Part shown: positions 26,616 to 34,986 of the stretch, piece after piece
Numbering within the stretch: the first letter of the stretch is position 1
Layout of the letters: each line of letters starts with the position of its first letter
NCBI RefSeq assembly: GCF_003721565.1
Contig: NZ_RJJE01000017.1
Location: 1,290,636-1,354,635, forward strand
Reading direction: 5' to 3'
DNA from: Rufibacter immobilis
Lineage (GTDB): Bacteria; Bacteroidota; Bacteroidia; Cytophagales; Hymenobacteraceae
DNA length: 64,000 bases
Position numbers and translations under genes: made by a program
Notes under the pieces: model-generated
The model's input: only the letters and a program-made list of their open reading frames with translations
Told to the model about the DNA's origin: nothing
The model's database searches: none

Positions 26616-26651
26616 GTTTAGCGCCTGTTTTTGGAAAAAGAGCCTCTAAAC
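26616..26651. repeat. palindromic element copy 16 (near-perfect)
   Basis: GTTTAGCGCCTGTTTTT is paired with AAAAAGAGCCTCTAAAC. Confidence 0.85.
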
Positions 26652-26872
26652 GTAAATTTAGTTTGGTAAGAGTGTCCTTTATTGGGCTGCTCCTGCCTTT
26701 AGCGCTAAAAACCTCTCCAGAAGATTTAATCTAGAACCTGTTCCGTAAAAAAAATTCAACGGGTAAATAAGCTGCATTTGTTGGTGATCTCACAGACAAA
26801 CCCAGTGAAAGTGACTATCCTGCTTGTTGGTGAGAACACCAACAAGGGAAAAATCGCCTTCTACATATAATA

Positions 26873-26912
26873 ACGTTTAGCGCCTGTTTTAGGAAAAAGA
26901 GCCGCTAAACGT
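26873..26912. repeat. palindromic element copy 17 (near-perfect)
   Basis: ACGTTTAGCGCCTGTTTT is paired with AAAAAGAGCCGCTAAACGT. Confidence 0.85.
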
Positions 26913-27053
26913 AATGAATACATTTTAACCAAGCAGTACTGTAACGGAAAGTGATATTAACTTAATATGTATTGTTGTTACTATTAATTCAAATGTGATT
27001 ACATTAGACAATTCTATTCTAATATCTATATCCATACTTATTCTTACAGATCA

Positions 27054-27908
27054 ATGAAAAACGTAATCATCACCGGTATCTTAGCCATGGTTACCTACGC
27101 CGCTGCAGGGCAGGCAGACACAACCTATCTTGATAAATATTACAGAGGTCTCCCCAGCAGAGCAACTGCTGAGTATTATAGGTTCACCACATACGGCCCC
27201 CAGAAAAAGCACCGGCAACTCCATACATATTATATCACGGGTGAGAAGTTTTATGAAGAGGAGGCGGTAAAAGATAAAAAAGATATTTACCAACCTGTGG
27301 GCGCTGTTAGGTATTATTATAAAAATGGTCAGTTAAAGGAAGAAAGGTTGCATTAAGAACAACAGGTACAAATAACCAAATGGCACCATAACGGTCAGGT
27401 GTACTACAAGTACACTAAAGTGAATAACAAGACGGAAGGCGAAGCCATAGGATATTATGCCAACGGGCAGGTAAAAAGACAGGAAACCTATAAAGATGGT
27501 GAGCTTGTGACGGGCGCGTGTTTTGCCGAAGACGGGAGCAGCATCAAATACTTTTCCCATTTCACACATCCAGACTTCCCGGGTGGTACGGCTATCTTAA
27601 TGAAACTTGTCTCGAGTAATTTCAAGCTTCCGGCAGAGGCAATACAACGCGGCGTTTCTGGCGTGACGGTGGTTGGGTTCAACGTTACTAAAAACGGTGA
27701 TGTAGAGGATATAAGGTTCCTTAAATCAGTACACCCTTCCTTAGACACAGAGGCCTTAAGGGTGGTTAACCTCTTGCCCAAGTTTACTCCCGCCACCGAA
27801 GAAGGAAACCCGATAGACTTCACCTATTCCCTGCCAATCAGAGTGAAACTAAATAAACCCTCTCATCAGAAACCAAATCACCTAGACAGAACCAGTTTCA
27901 GACGTTAG
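27054..27908 (+). pseudogene. MORN-repeat/TonB C-terminal-domain protein, interrupted by an in-frame TAA
   Basis: One continuous frame is split by a TAA at 27354-27356. The first part has a signal peptide (MKNVIITGILAMVTYAAAGQ) and a repeat VRYYYKNGQLKEERLH. After the stop the same frame continues with WHHNGQVYYKYTKV and GYYANGQVKRQETYKDGE. It ends in a TonB C-terminal domain (about 27570-27870: SNFKLPAEAIQRGVSGVTVV, NVTKNGDVEDIRFL). The antitoxin/MORN-like repeats run across the stop without a gap, so it is a single gene with a nonsense change, or a sequencing error. Intact relatives are exported TonB-like proteins of unclear role. A GTG at 27399 could restart translation of the C-terminal part, which would then lack the signal peptide. 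Confidence 0.8.
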
Positions 27909-27917
27909 TTCAACTTT

Positions 27918-27977
27918 AAAGCCTAAAAGGAAAGCCCCAAGAATCTGTAGATTCTTGGGGCTTTCCTTTTAGGCTTT
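27918..27977. terminator. long bidirectional terminator between the TonB-like gene and dnaN
   Basis: A perfect stem of about 29 bp (AAAGCCTAAAAGGAAAGCCC and onward) with a 2-nt loop, shared by two convergent genes. Confidence 0.9.
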
Positions 27978-27984
27978 ATTTTGC

Positions 27985-29109
27985 TTACACGTAGTTGTTG
28001 AGCATTACCGGCATTACCAGCATTAAGATGTTTTCTTCCTCATCATTGGAAGAAGGCATCAATAAACCGGCGCGGTTAGGCGTGGAAAGCTCCAGTGTGA
28101 TTTCGTCAGAGTCAATGTTGCTCAGCATTTCGGTGAGGAACTTGGCGTTGAAGCCAATCTCCATGTCCTCGCCGTCGTACTGGCAGGTCAGGCGCTCGCT
28201 GGCTTCGTTGGAGAAGTCAAGATCCTCGGCTGAGATCTGCAGCTCGCTGCCGGTGATGCGCAGGCGAACCTGGTGCGTGGTTTTGTTGGAGTAGATGGAG
28301 ATACGCTTCACAGAGCTCAGGAAGTCATACCGATCAATGGTGAGTTTGTTGGGGTTCTGCGCCGGGATCACGTTCTCATAATCTGGGTAGCGCTCATCAA
28401 TGAGGCGGCAGATCATTCTAATGTTGTCAAAGCTGAAGAACGCGTTAGACGTATTGAACTCCACTCTCACCGCCGTAGCCTCATTGGGCAACGTAGACTT
28501 GAGCAGGTTGAAAGCCTTCTTAGGAATGATGATGGAAGCGGCATTGTCACTGCTCACATCCTGACGGCGGTAACGCAGCAGGCGGTGTCCGTCTGTGGCC
28601 ACAAACGTGATGTTCCCGCTGTTGAGCTGCACAAAAATACCGGTCATGGCCGGGCGAAGCTCATCGCTGCTCACCGCGAAGATGGTTTTGTTGATGGCGC
28701 GGCTCAATACATTTGACGGAATCTCAATGGCGTTGCCACCGCGTACCACCGGTACTTTAGGAAAGTCAGTGGCATTCTCACCGGAAAGCTTGTACCGGCC
28801 ATTGGATGAACTGATCTCAATGGTGTAGGTTTCCTCATCTATGGTGAAGGTCACCGGCTGGTCTGGCAGGTTCTTGAGGGTATCAATGAGAATACGGGCT
28901 GGGGCGGCAATACGGCCGTTCTCCCGAGCCTCCACGTGTATCTCCGTGATCATGGAGGTCTCCAGGTCACTCGCGGTGATGGTCAGGACCCCGTCGTTGA
29001 TCTCAAACAAGAAGTTCTCCAAAATCGGCACCACCGGGTTGTTGGCCACTACCCCGTTGATGCTGGTAAGCTGCTTTAGCAGCGCCGTAGAAGATACAAT
29101 GAATTTCAT
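27985..29109 (-). CDS. dnaN: DNA polymerase III sliding clamp (beta subunit)
   Basis: Ring-shaped processivity clamp for the replicative polymerase and repair enzymes. The 374-aa length and three repeated clamp domains are standard. It starts MKFIVSSTALLKQLTSINGV and has VTFTIDEETYTIEISSSNGR and FVATDGHRLLRYRRQDVSS. The C-terminal MLVMPVMLNNYV forms the protein-binding groove edge. No dnaA or recF is adjacent, so the classical origin arrangement is absent. A TAACTTTG promoter lies at 29147. Confidence 0.96.
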   Translation of the reverse strand: MKFIVSSTALLKQLTSINGVVANNPVVPILENFLFEINDGVLTITASDLETSMITEIHVEARENGRIAAPARILIDTLKNLPDQPVTFTIDEETYTIEISSSNGRYKLSGENATDFPKVPVVRGGNAIEIPSNVLSRAINKTIFAVSSDELRPAMTGIFVQLNSGNITFVATDGHRLLRYRRQDVSSDNAASIIIPKKAFNLLKSTLPNEATAVRVEFNTSNAFFSFDNIRMICRLIDERYPDYENVIPAQNPNKLTIDRYDFLSSVKRISIYSNKTTHQVRLRITGSELQISAEDLDFSNEASERLTCQYDGEDMEIGFNAKFLTEMLSNIDSDEITLELSTPNRAGLLMPSSNDEEENILMLVMPVMLNNYV

Positions 29110-29146
29110 CCGATATATGTAGGTTTGGCTAAGGTCAAATACCCGG

Positions 29147-29154
29147 CAAAGTTA
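29147..29154 (-). promoter_or_regulatory. Bacteroidota -7 element for dnaN
   Basis: TAACTTTG on the minus strand, about 38 bp upstream of the ATG. Confidence 0.6.
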
Positions 29155-29201
29155 ACCAAAAAAGGTTTTTTTCCTATTGGCACGGCAGTTTTGTTTTACG
29201 G

Positions 29202-29255
29202 CCTGTTGGCGTTTAGGGGCTCTTTTTGGAAAAAGAGCCCCTAAACGCCAACAGG
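29202..29255. repeat. palindromic element copy 18 (perfect, extended)
   Basis: A perfect core (GTTTAGGGGCTCTTTTT/AAAAAGAGCCCCTAAAC) plus 9 bp of extra symmetry, CCTGTTGGC and GCCAACAGG. Confidence 0.9.
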
Positions 29256-29322
29256 TAGAATCCTAGCCAGAATTATCCAGTAAAAGACACCGCCCCCGCC
29301 CAAGCAGAAGTGCCAACAGCTG

Positions 29323-30093
29323 CTATTTTTGCTGCATTAATCTATGCTTCACGGCTTTGAAATTTCCCTTCTTAAAGATCTTGGCACTTTGGGCCGCCAC
29401 GGGAGTTTCCTCTAACTCCAGGGGAGGAAATTTGTAGATCACGTTAGGCTCCGCCGCCTGAACAAAGCCCTGGAGGTTGAAGATGGAGCATAAGGCCAAC
29501 ACGTTTCCGGTCGATTTCTTGTCTGAGGTAATCACGTGCACTTCGTCTGAGAAGGAAAATAGGATTTTGGTATTGGTAATGGCCACCAGCTTTTCTAAAT
29601 GTTTTAGGGTGCCGGCTTCAATGGAAACCATGAACTCATTGGTTAAGCCTAAGGCCGGCTCCTCTGGGTCTGCGGTCTTTTTCTCAAACACCGGATAGGC
29701 GAAGGAAACTGTCTTCTCCTTCAGAAGCTTGGATATCAGTTTTTCGGCATCAAAACAGGTGGCGCCCGGTACCAATTTCACTTCGGTGATGATTCCTGAG
29801 TCTAAGGCTACTTCCCCGTCAATGCTTTGGAACTGGCTGTATTTGGAAAGCACTTTCTGGCGGGCTTCCAAAGACAAGCCTTCCTGAAAACCAACCAACA
29901 CCACTTCTCCGGCGGCTTTGCCATAGTTTACTTTTCCATAGACTTTATGGAAGTAAAAATATTGATCGCAGCTGGCCGTACGGGCTTCAGCCTGAGTAGT
30001 GGTTTCTAGCGTAGGCTCAATGTATTCTTTTTCACAGGAGAATAACGAAAGGGCTAGTATGGAAAAGGAGGCGAGAGATAAAAATCTGTTCAT
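29323..30093 (-). CDS. lipoprotein resembling a subtilase prodomain (inhibitor I9-like)
   Basis: A 256-aa lipoprotein (lipobox LFSC, Cys20). There are two similar beta-alpha-beta units. The first runs from EVVLVGFQEGLSLEARQKVL to KEKTVSFAYPVFEK; the second from NEFMVSIEAGTLKHLEKLVA to LQGFVQAAEPNVIYKFPP. The ending AEPNVIY is typical of the propeptide of subtilisin-like proteases (fervidolysin/I9 type), yet no protease domain follows. It may inhibit or chaperone a protease encoded elsewhere, or simply share the fold. Transcribed alone. The family assignment rests on motif resemblance only. Confidence 0.65.
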   Translation of the reverse strand: MNRFLSLASFSILALSLFSCEKEYIEPTLETTTQAEARTASCDQYFYFHKVYGKVNYGKAAGEVVLVGFQEGLSLEARQKVLSKYSQFQSIDGEVALDSGIITEVKLVPGATCFDAEKLISKLLKEKTVSFAYPVFEKKTADPEEPALGLTNEFMVSIEAGTLKHLEKLVAITNTKILFSFSDEVHVITSDKKSTGNVLALCSIFNLQGFVQAAEPNVIYKFPPLELEETPVAAQSAKIFKKGNFKAVKHRLMQQK

Positions 30094-30276
30094 AGGAAGA
30101 TGGATTATAAATTCAAAGACCCTCCTACTACGGAATTAACTTAAAAACGGAGCATTAATATGATATAATTAATCCAAACAAAACACATAAACCTGTTTTA
30201 CAATACTTTAAATTTTTAATTTTTATATTTACACCTTTCACTTTCAATTAAATTCCCTGCTTATGAGGATGAATTC

Positions 30277-30314
30277 CGTTTAGGGGCTGTTTTTGAAAAA
30301 ACAGCCCCTAAACG
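30277..30314. repeat. palindromic element copy 19 (perfect)
   Basis: CGTTTAGGGGCTGTTTTT and AAAAACAGCCCCTAAACG, ending just before the menE stop codon. Confidence 0.9.
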
Positions 30315-30315
30315 C

Positions 30316-31410
30316 TTACAGCAGGGCCATTCCGCCGCGCCGGTCTAGTTTGCCTGATGCGGTCTCTGGGAGGCGGGGCAAGTAGCCTAATTGTTTCGGG
30401 ATTTCGTATTTTGTTAGGGTTTCGCTTAGTTTCCCTTTGAGGTTCTCCTCTTCCACCTCTGTCAGCGGACTGCCTTCCAGTACCGCGATGAGGCGCTCCC
30501 CCAGAGTCTCATCCGGTAGGGCTGCCGCAAAATAACGGCGGGCCATCCCCAGTTGCGTTAGAGCCTCGCCTAAAGCCGCCTCTACTTTCTCCAGCTGCAC
30601 TTTCACCCCCCCGGAGTTGATGGTATTATCGGCGCGGCCAATCCAACGGAAGGTGTGCTCATCCAGCAGGTGCACCAGATCATTGGTAACCAAAGTTTCG
30701 CCGCCGGTTACCTCGGCGGCAATGGTGAGGCAGCCGCGCTCATCCAATCCTAATCTCACTTCGGGCGGGGCCGTGTAATAGTCAGTCCGCTCATCGCCGT
30801 TCAGGCGCCGCACGGCTATGTGGGAGATGGTCTCGGTCATGCCGTAGCTCTGGTAAACCGGCACTTCCAGCACCTGCACCAACTTCTCCAGTTGCGCGCC
30901 CACCGGCGCCCCGCCCAGCAAAATGGCTTTCATCTGGTTCAGCTTGGTTACTTTCTCCGGGGTTTGCTCCAGAATAGTCTGCAGCTGCAATGGCACCATG
31001 GCAATAAAATCAAAATTAGCCTCCGGGTCTACGTTCGCCAGCGGATTGCCAATGGGTTCTATGATGGTCATGTGCAGGTTGCCCACCAGGCCGCGCACCA
31101 GCATCATCATGCCGGCAATGTAGTCGGTGTTCATGCAGACCAGCACCCGGTCTTCGGGCTTTAGGTCAAAGATGCGTAAGGTGCGTTGGGCACTGGCCTC
31201 CATTCTATCCCGTTGCAGTTCCAGCAGCTTGGGAACACCCGTACTCCCCGACGTCTGCACCGGAAACTCCTGCACACCTTGTAACCAGTTTTTACAGAAC
31301 TCCAGCGTTTTGGCTTCATACCCGTTCAGCGGAATGCTCTCCCGGAACGAATAATGCTGTATTTCATCCAAGAAAAATTTCTTACCGTTGAGGAGCAGGT
31401 AGTCTGGCAT
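30316..31410 (-). CDS. menE: o-succinylbenzoate-CoA ligase, MenE-like
   Basis: Acyl-CoA synthetase of 364 aa that would activate o-succinylbenzoate with ATP and CoA in menaquinone synthesis. The AMP-binding loop QTSGSTGVPK is at 52-61, YQSYGMTETISHIA near 190 and the C-terminal hinge WIGRADNTINSGGVKVQLEK near 266. The catalytic lysine is in ETASGKLDRRGG near the end. It is shorter than generic acyl-CoA ligases, as usual for MenE of Bacteroidota. The ATG at 31410 (MPDYLLLNG) was preferred to one six codons upstream. It is the last men gene, cut off from menB by a hairpin. Confidence 0.9.
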   Translation of the reverse strand: MPDYLLLNGKKFFLDEIQHYSFRESIPLNGYEAKTLEFCKNWLQGVQEFPVQTSGSTGVPKLLELQRDRMEASAQRTLRIFDLKPEDRVLVCMNTDYIAGMMMLVRGLVGNLHMTIIEPIGNPLANVDPEANFDFIAMVPLQLQTILEQTPEKVTKLNQMKAILLGGAPVGAQLEKLVQVLEVPVYQSYGMTETISHIAVRRLNGDERTDYYTAPPEVRLGLDERGCLTIAAEVTGGETLVTNDLVHLLDEHTFRWIGRADNTINSGGVKVQLEKVEAALGEALTQLGMARRYFAAALPDETLGERLIAVLEGSPLTEVEEENLKGKLSETLTKYEIPKQLGYLPRLPETASGKLDRRGGMALL

Positions 31411-31412
31411 AG

Positions 31413-31446
31413 TAGTATCAAGTAGCACGTATCAAGAATCAAGACG
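31413..31446 (+). repeat. dispersed AGTAGCACGTATCAAG-type repeat, left copy
   Basis: AGTATCAAGTAGCACGTATC is inverted relative to the sequence at 31713-31743; both flank the menB-menE gap. Confidence 0.55.
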
Positions 31447-31534
31447 AAGGAAATACTTAATGAGAGTGATTAAAGTTTTCCCTTTCATTTCTTCTTACTG
31501 GCGCAAGCGTTCACTTGTGTCATACACATTTCTG

Positions 31535-31570
31535 ATTTTGGCCTGTTTTTGAAAAAGGAGCCTCTATTCA
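31535..31570 (+). repeat. palindromic element copy 20 (decayed)
   Basis: ATTTTGGCCTGTTTTTG followed by AAAAAGGAGCCTCTATTC; the terminal CTAAAC has become CTATTC. Confidence 0.6.
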
Positions 31571-31638
31571 GGAACACAACAGACACAGGCGTTAGCGACC
31601 GTATGATTTATGCAAAGAAACATAACCTGTAAAAGAAA

Positions 31639-31677
31639 ACGGAGCAGTTCTGAGGTTTTCACCCAAAACTGCTCCGT
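31639..31677 (-). terminator. hairpin between menB and menE
   Basis: ACGGAGCAGTT and AACTGCTCCGT pair. On the minus strand it is followed by TTTCTTTTAC, so it may end or attenuate transcription from menB into menE. Confidence 0.65.
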
Positions 31678-31712
31678 GGTTAGACTTGACTTTGTACGCT
31701 CGTACCAAAAGT

Positions 31713-31743
31713 CATGCTACCTGATACGTGCTACGTGCTACTA
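31713..31743 (-). repeat. dispersed AGTAGCACGTATCAAG-type repeat, right (inverted) copy
   Basis: CTACCTGATACGTGCTACGT, the inverse partner of 31413-31446. Confidence 0.55.
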
Positions 31744-31748
31744 ATTCA

Positions 31749-32573
31749 TCATGGGAACTTAGGATACTTAGAGAAGTCTGGTTTGCGTTTCTCCAGGAAA
31801 GCGTTTTTCCCTTCTTTGGCTTCGTCTGAGAGGTAGTAGAGCAGTGTGGCATCACCAGCCAGCTGCTGCACCCCGGCCTGACCGTCCAGCTCGGCGTTGA
31901 AAGAGGCTTTGAGCATGCGGAGCGCCAGCGGGCTTTTCTCCAGAATTTTCTGGCACCACTCCACCGTGGTTTCTTCCAGCTGCTCCAAAGGCACCACCTT
32001 GTTCACCAAGCCCATGTCCAGCGCTTCCTGGGCATTGTATTGGTCGCAGAGGTACCAGATCTCACGGGCTTTCTTCTGCCCTACAATACGGGCCAGGTAA
32101 GACGCCCCAAACCCGCCGTCAAAAGACCCAACTTTAGGACCAGTCTGTCCGAATCGGGCATTCTCCGCGGCAATAGAAAGGTCGCACACCACGTGCAGCA
32201 CGTGACCGCCGCCAATGGCCCAACCGGCCACCATGGCAATCACCGGCTTCGGAATCCGGCGGATCTGCATCTGCAGGTCCAGCACGTTCAAGCGCGGCAC
32301 GGTGTCTTCGCCAATGTACCCGCCGTGGCCACGCACACTTTGGTCACCCCCGGAGCAGAAAGCCTTGCCTCCCTCACCGGTTAGGATGATCACCCCAATG
32401 TCAGAATTGTCGCGGCAGATGTTCATGGCATCAATCATCTCGGCCACGGTGCGGGGCGTGAACGCGTTGTGCACCTGCGGACGGTTAATGCTGATTTTGG
32501 CAATGCCGTTATAAAATTGAAACAGTATCTCTTGGTATTCTTTAAGCGTTGTCCAGTTGAAGTTGCTTTGCAT
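31749..32573 (-). CDS. menB: 1,4-dihydroxy-2-naphthoyl-CoA synthase
   Basis: Crotonase-fold enzyme that closes the second ring of menaquinone, turning o-succinylbenzoyl-CoA into dihydroxynaphthoyl-CoA. The 274-aa protein has [19 protein letters not shown], the oxyanion-hole loop [18 protein letters not shown] and [40 protein letters not shown] is diagnostic of MenB rather than other crotonases. The ATG at 32573 fits the promoter at 32635; an upstream in-frame ATG adds eleven basic residues. Confidence 0.95.
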   Translation of the reverse strand: MQSNFNWTTLKEYQEILFQFYNGIAKISINRPQVHNAFTPRTVAEMIDAMNICRDNSDIGVIILTGEGGKAFCSGGDQSVRGHGGYIGEDTVPRLNVLDLQMQIRRIPKPVIAMVAGWAIGGGHVLHVVCDLSIAAENARFGQTGPKVGSFDGGFGASYLARIVGQKKAREIWYLCDQYNAQEALDMGLVNKVVPLEQLEETTVEWCQKILEKSPLALRMLKASFNAELDGQAGVQQLAGDATLLYYLSDEAKEGKNAFLEKRKPDFSKYPKFP

Positions 32574-32634
32574 GAACCTTACTTTTAAGTGAAACTTGAC
32601 GGGCATGAAGGTCCTGTGCCCTTGCAGGATGCCA

Positions 32635-32642
32635 CAAAGGTA
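32635..32642 (-). promoter_or_regulatory. Bacteroidota -7 element for menB
   Basis: TACCTTTG on the minus strand, about 62 bp before the menB ATG, suggesting menB can be transcribed apart from menD. Confidence 0.6.
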
Positions 32643-32682
32643 AACGTAGAATCTGAACCCGCCTACAAACCAATGCGTCCTT

Positions 32683-33126
32683 TTACTTCATACGCCTCTC
32701 GTTCATTTTAAATTTATGGTCTACAGAGTAGTAGCCAGAACCGCCCACGAAGAAGAAAATGAGCGCCAGGAGCGTAACCAAAGAAAGGGCGAACTGCGGG
32801 TCCACGGAGAAGAAGCCCTGGCCTGGGTTGAAGAAAAACACCGCCCCCACCAGTACCGGAATCTGGAACGCAATGGCTAACCGCGTAATGAGTCCAAGAG
32901 CAATCAGGAGCCCGCCCACCAGATGCGCAAACGCCACGTAATGGGCCAAACCCAAGGCCACAAACTGAAACTGGCTGTTCTGGATGATCTGCGCCAGCCC
33001 TGAGGTGTCTGCAATAAACGTGAGCCCTTTGTAGAAAATAAACAGCCCCAGCACCATCCGTCCCGCATCATACAGCGCCGGATGGTGCTCATGCTGCCAT
33101 TGGTCTACCTGTTGTACCCAATTCAT
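32683..33126 (-). CDS. DoxX-family membrane protein
   Basis: A 147-aa inner-membrane protein with four hydrophobic segments: [53 protein letters not shown] and [19 protein letters not shown]. This is the DoxX pattern. The cellular role of most DoxX proteins is unknown, though some act in quinone or thiol redox. Its place between menD and menB is suggestive of a quinone link, but that is inference. It lies 147 bp after menD, with no hairpin between. The charged C-terminus ([11 protein letters not shown]) faces the cytoplasm by the positive-inside rule. Confidence 0.82.
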   Translation of the reverse strand: MNWVQQVDQWQHEHHPALYDAGRMVLGLFIFYKGLTFIADTSGLAQIIQNSQFQFVALGLAHYVAFAHLVGGLLIALGLITRLAIAFQIPVLVGAVFFFNPGQGFFSVDPQFALSLVTLLALIFFFVGGSGYYSVDHKFKMNERRMK

Positions 33127-33273
33127 CTTTTTAACGCCGTTTTAGAAGCGCCTCCAGGAGAATTATACGTTTATTATCAGATAGATATAATTTAAAGGCT
33201 AAACTTTTTGGTGAGTTTGCAGTAGTGGGTTTTCAACATTCTTATCTGCGCAGCGGACAGGGAACAACCAAGC

Positions 33274-34986
33274 CTAAAGCTTTATCCTCTGTGCTACCTG
33301 CTCCCGGTAAGCGGCAAACACGGCATAATTTTCGGCGCTGTCGGTTTCCACTTCCAGCAGTTGCGGGCCTGCCGCCAGATCAAAGAAAGACGGAAGAGCC
33401 TGAGCCAGTGACGCCGCATCGGTCACTTTGGTGTAGGTGAGCCCCATGTCCTCGGCGGTTTTCTGGGCCGTCTGCCGCTGTTCCGTCTCAAAATAAGTGC
33501 GTAGTTCAGGTTGGCTGCGCGGCCCCTCTATCATTCTGAAAATGCCGCCGCCGTGGTTGTTGAGCACCACAATGCGCAAGTTCTGGGGCAGGTAGTTGTG
33601 CCAAAGCGCGTTCCGGTCATACAGAAACGCCATGTCACCGGTCAGGAAGGTAACTATTTGGTCCGTGCTCAACGCTGAGCCCACAGCGGTGCTGGTACTT
33701 CCGTCAATGCCGCTGGTCCCGCGGTTGGCGAACACCTCCACCCCTTCCCTTTCGGCTACGCCGATGAGGTTGGCATACCGCACGCTCATGCTGTTGGCCA
33801 GGTGCAGCAGGCTGTTGTTGGGCAGGCTTCTGAGCACCAGATAGCAGGCGTTGAATTCTGAATAGGGGCTGTTTTTCTGGAATTGGGTCAAAACCAGTTT
33901 TCCCTGTCGGTCCAGGTCGTGCCATGCCTGGGTAAAGTCGGGCGCTACCTGAAGCAGGTTCTCCCTTGCCGCCACCTTCCCGAAGAAATCCAGAGGAGAA
34001 GTCCGGATGATGCGGGTGAGTGACTGAAAGGTATCGGCCACCATGCCGGCGGGCTGCAGGTGCCAGTGGTGCATTCCCTTCTGCTTCCGCAGGAACAGCT
34101 TTAGGCTTTTTGAAATCAGTGACTTATGGAAAGTAATAAGAAGATCTGGTTGAAGCTGCTCCTGGCTGTGCAGATGCTTGGCCCCCAGAAAAACATCATG
34201 GTAATTAATGCTCTCACCGGCCGTTTGCTGGTTACTGATGGTGTCTGTGATGTAGACGGCACCGGTGTTGCGGCAAAAGGTGGCAATAGCGGCTTGCAAG
34301 GCCTCGTCCCGCGCCCCCTGCCCGGCTACCACCACCACTCGTCTGTACTGCTGCAACTCCTTTTTCAGGGCCGCCCACGTCTGCTCCGGCAAACCATACC
34401 CCGATGGCAACTCTTCAATGATCTTTACGTTCTTGGAGTACGCAAACTCCTCTTCTGGCTCAGGGTAAAACGGCTCCCGCAACGGGATATTCACATGCAC
34501 CGGCCCCTCTGGGAAAGCTACTGCTTCATTCAAGGCTTCGTTTAATAGCCTCACCCCATACCACTGGGCATCAGAATGATTTGTTTCTACCGGAAAATCA
34601 ATACTTCTCTTCACGTGCCCCCCGTAAATGCGCGACTGCCGGATGGTTTGACCGTCTAGCTGGTCTATCCATTCCGGGGGTCTGTCGGCGGTGAGGACGA
34701 GCAGGGGAATGTTTTGGTAGAAGGCTTCGGCCACGGCGGGAGCATAGTTGTAGGCGGCGGTACCGGAGGTACACACCAGCACCACGGGCTTCTTGGTTTT
34801 CTGGGCAATTCCCAAGCCAATGAAAGCGGCACTGCGCTCATCTGGCACGGTGCGCACCCGCAGCTTCGGATGGCGGGCGAACGCCAGCGTCAAAGGCGCA
34901 CACCGCGACCCAGGCGACAACACCACATCCTGTACACCTTTGCGGGCGCAGATCTCGGCAATATCTATAATGGCTTGTAGAATCAT
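33274..34986 (-). CDS. menD: SEPHCHC synthase (MenD)
   Basis: Thiamine diphosphate enzyme joining 2-oxoglutarate to isochorismate, the first committed menaquinone step. The 570-aa protein has the cofactor-activating glutamate in VRTVPDERSAAFIGLGIA (near residue 51) and SPGSRCAPLTLAFARHP before it. The diphosphate/Mg site is VTFLTGDMAFLYDRNALWHN, then LNNHGGGIF. The start overlaps the menF stop by ATGA, so translation is coupled. Substrate-binding arginines are plausible but cannot be assigned by eye. Confidence 0.94.
   Translation of the reverse strand: MILQAIIDIAEICARKGVQDVVLSPGSRCAPLTLAFARHPKLRVRTVPDERSAAFIGLGIAQKTKKPVVLVCTSGTAAYNYAPAVAEAFYQNIPLLVLTADRPPEWIDQLDGQTIRQSRIYGGHVKRSIDFPVETNHSDAQWYGVRLLNEALNEAVAFPEGPVHVNIPLREPFYPEPEEEFAYSKNVKIIEELPSGYGLPEQTWAALKKELQQYRRVVVVAGQGARDEALQAAIATFCRNTGAVYITDTISNQQTAGESINYHDVFLGAKHLHSQEQLQPDLLITFHKSLISKSLKLFLRKQKGMHHWHLQPAGMVADTFQSLTRIIRTSPLDFFGKVAARENLLQVAPDFTQAWHDLDRQGKLVLTQFQKNSPYSEFNACYLVLRSLPNNSLLHLANSMSVRYANLIGVAEREGVEVFANRGTSGIDGSTSTAVGSALSTDQIVTFLTGDMAFLYDRNALWHNYLPQNLRIVVLNNHGGGIFRMIEGPRSQPELRTYFETEQRQTAQKTAEDMGLTYTKVTDAASLAQALPSFFDLAAGPQLLEVETDSAENYAVFAAYREQVAQRIKL

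Larger units (their letters stand above)
26443..27053. other. gene-free interval with repeats
   Basis: Holds the gldC promoter, palindromic copies 16 and 17, and a separate perfect small palindrome CTTGTTGGTG/CACCAACAAG (26823-26845). No coding region was recognised; it is AT-rich toward the right end. Confidence 0.5.
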
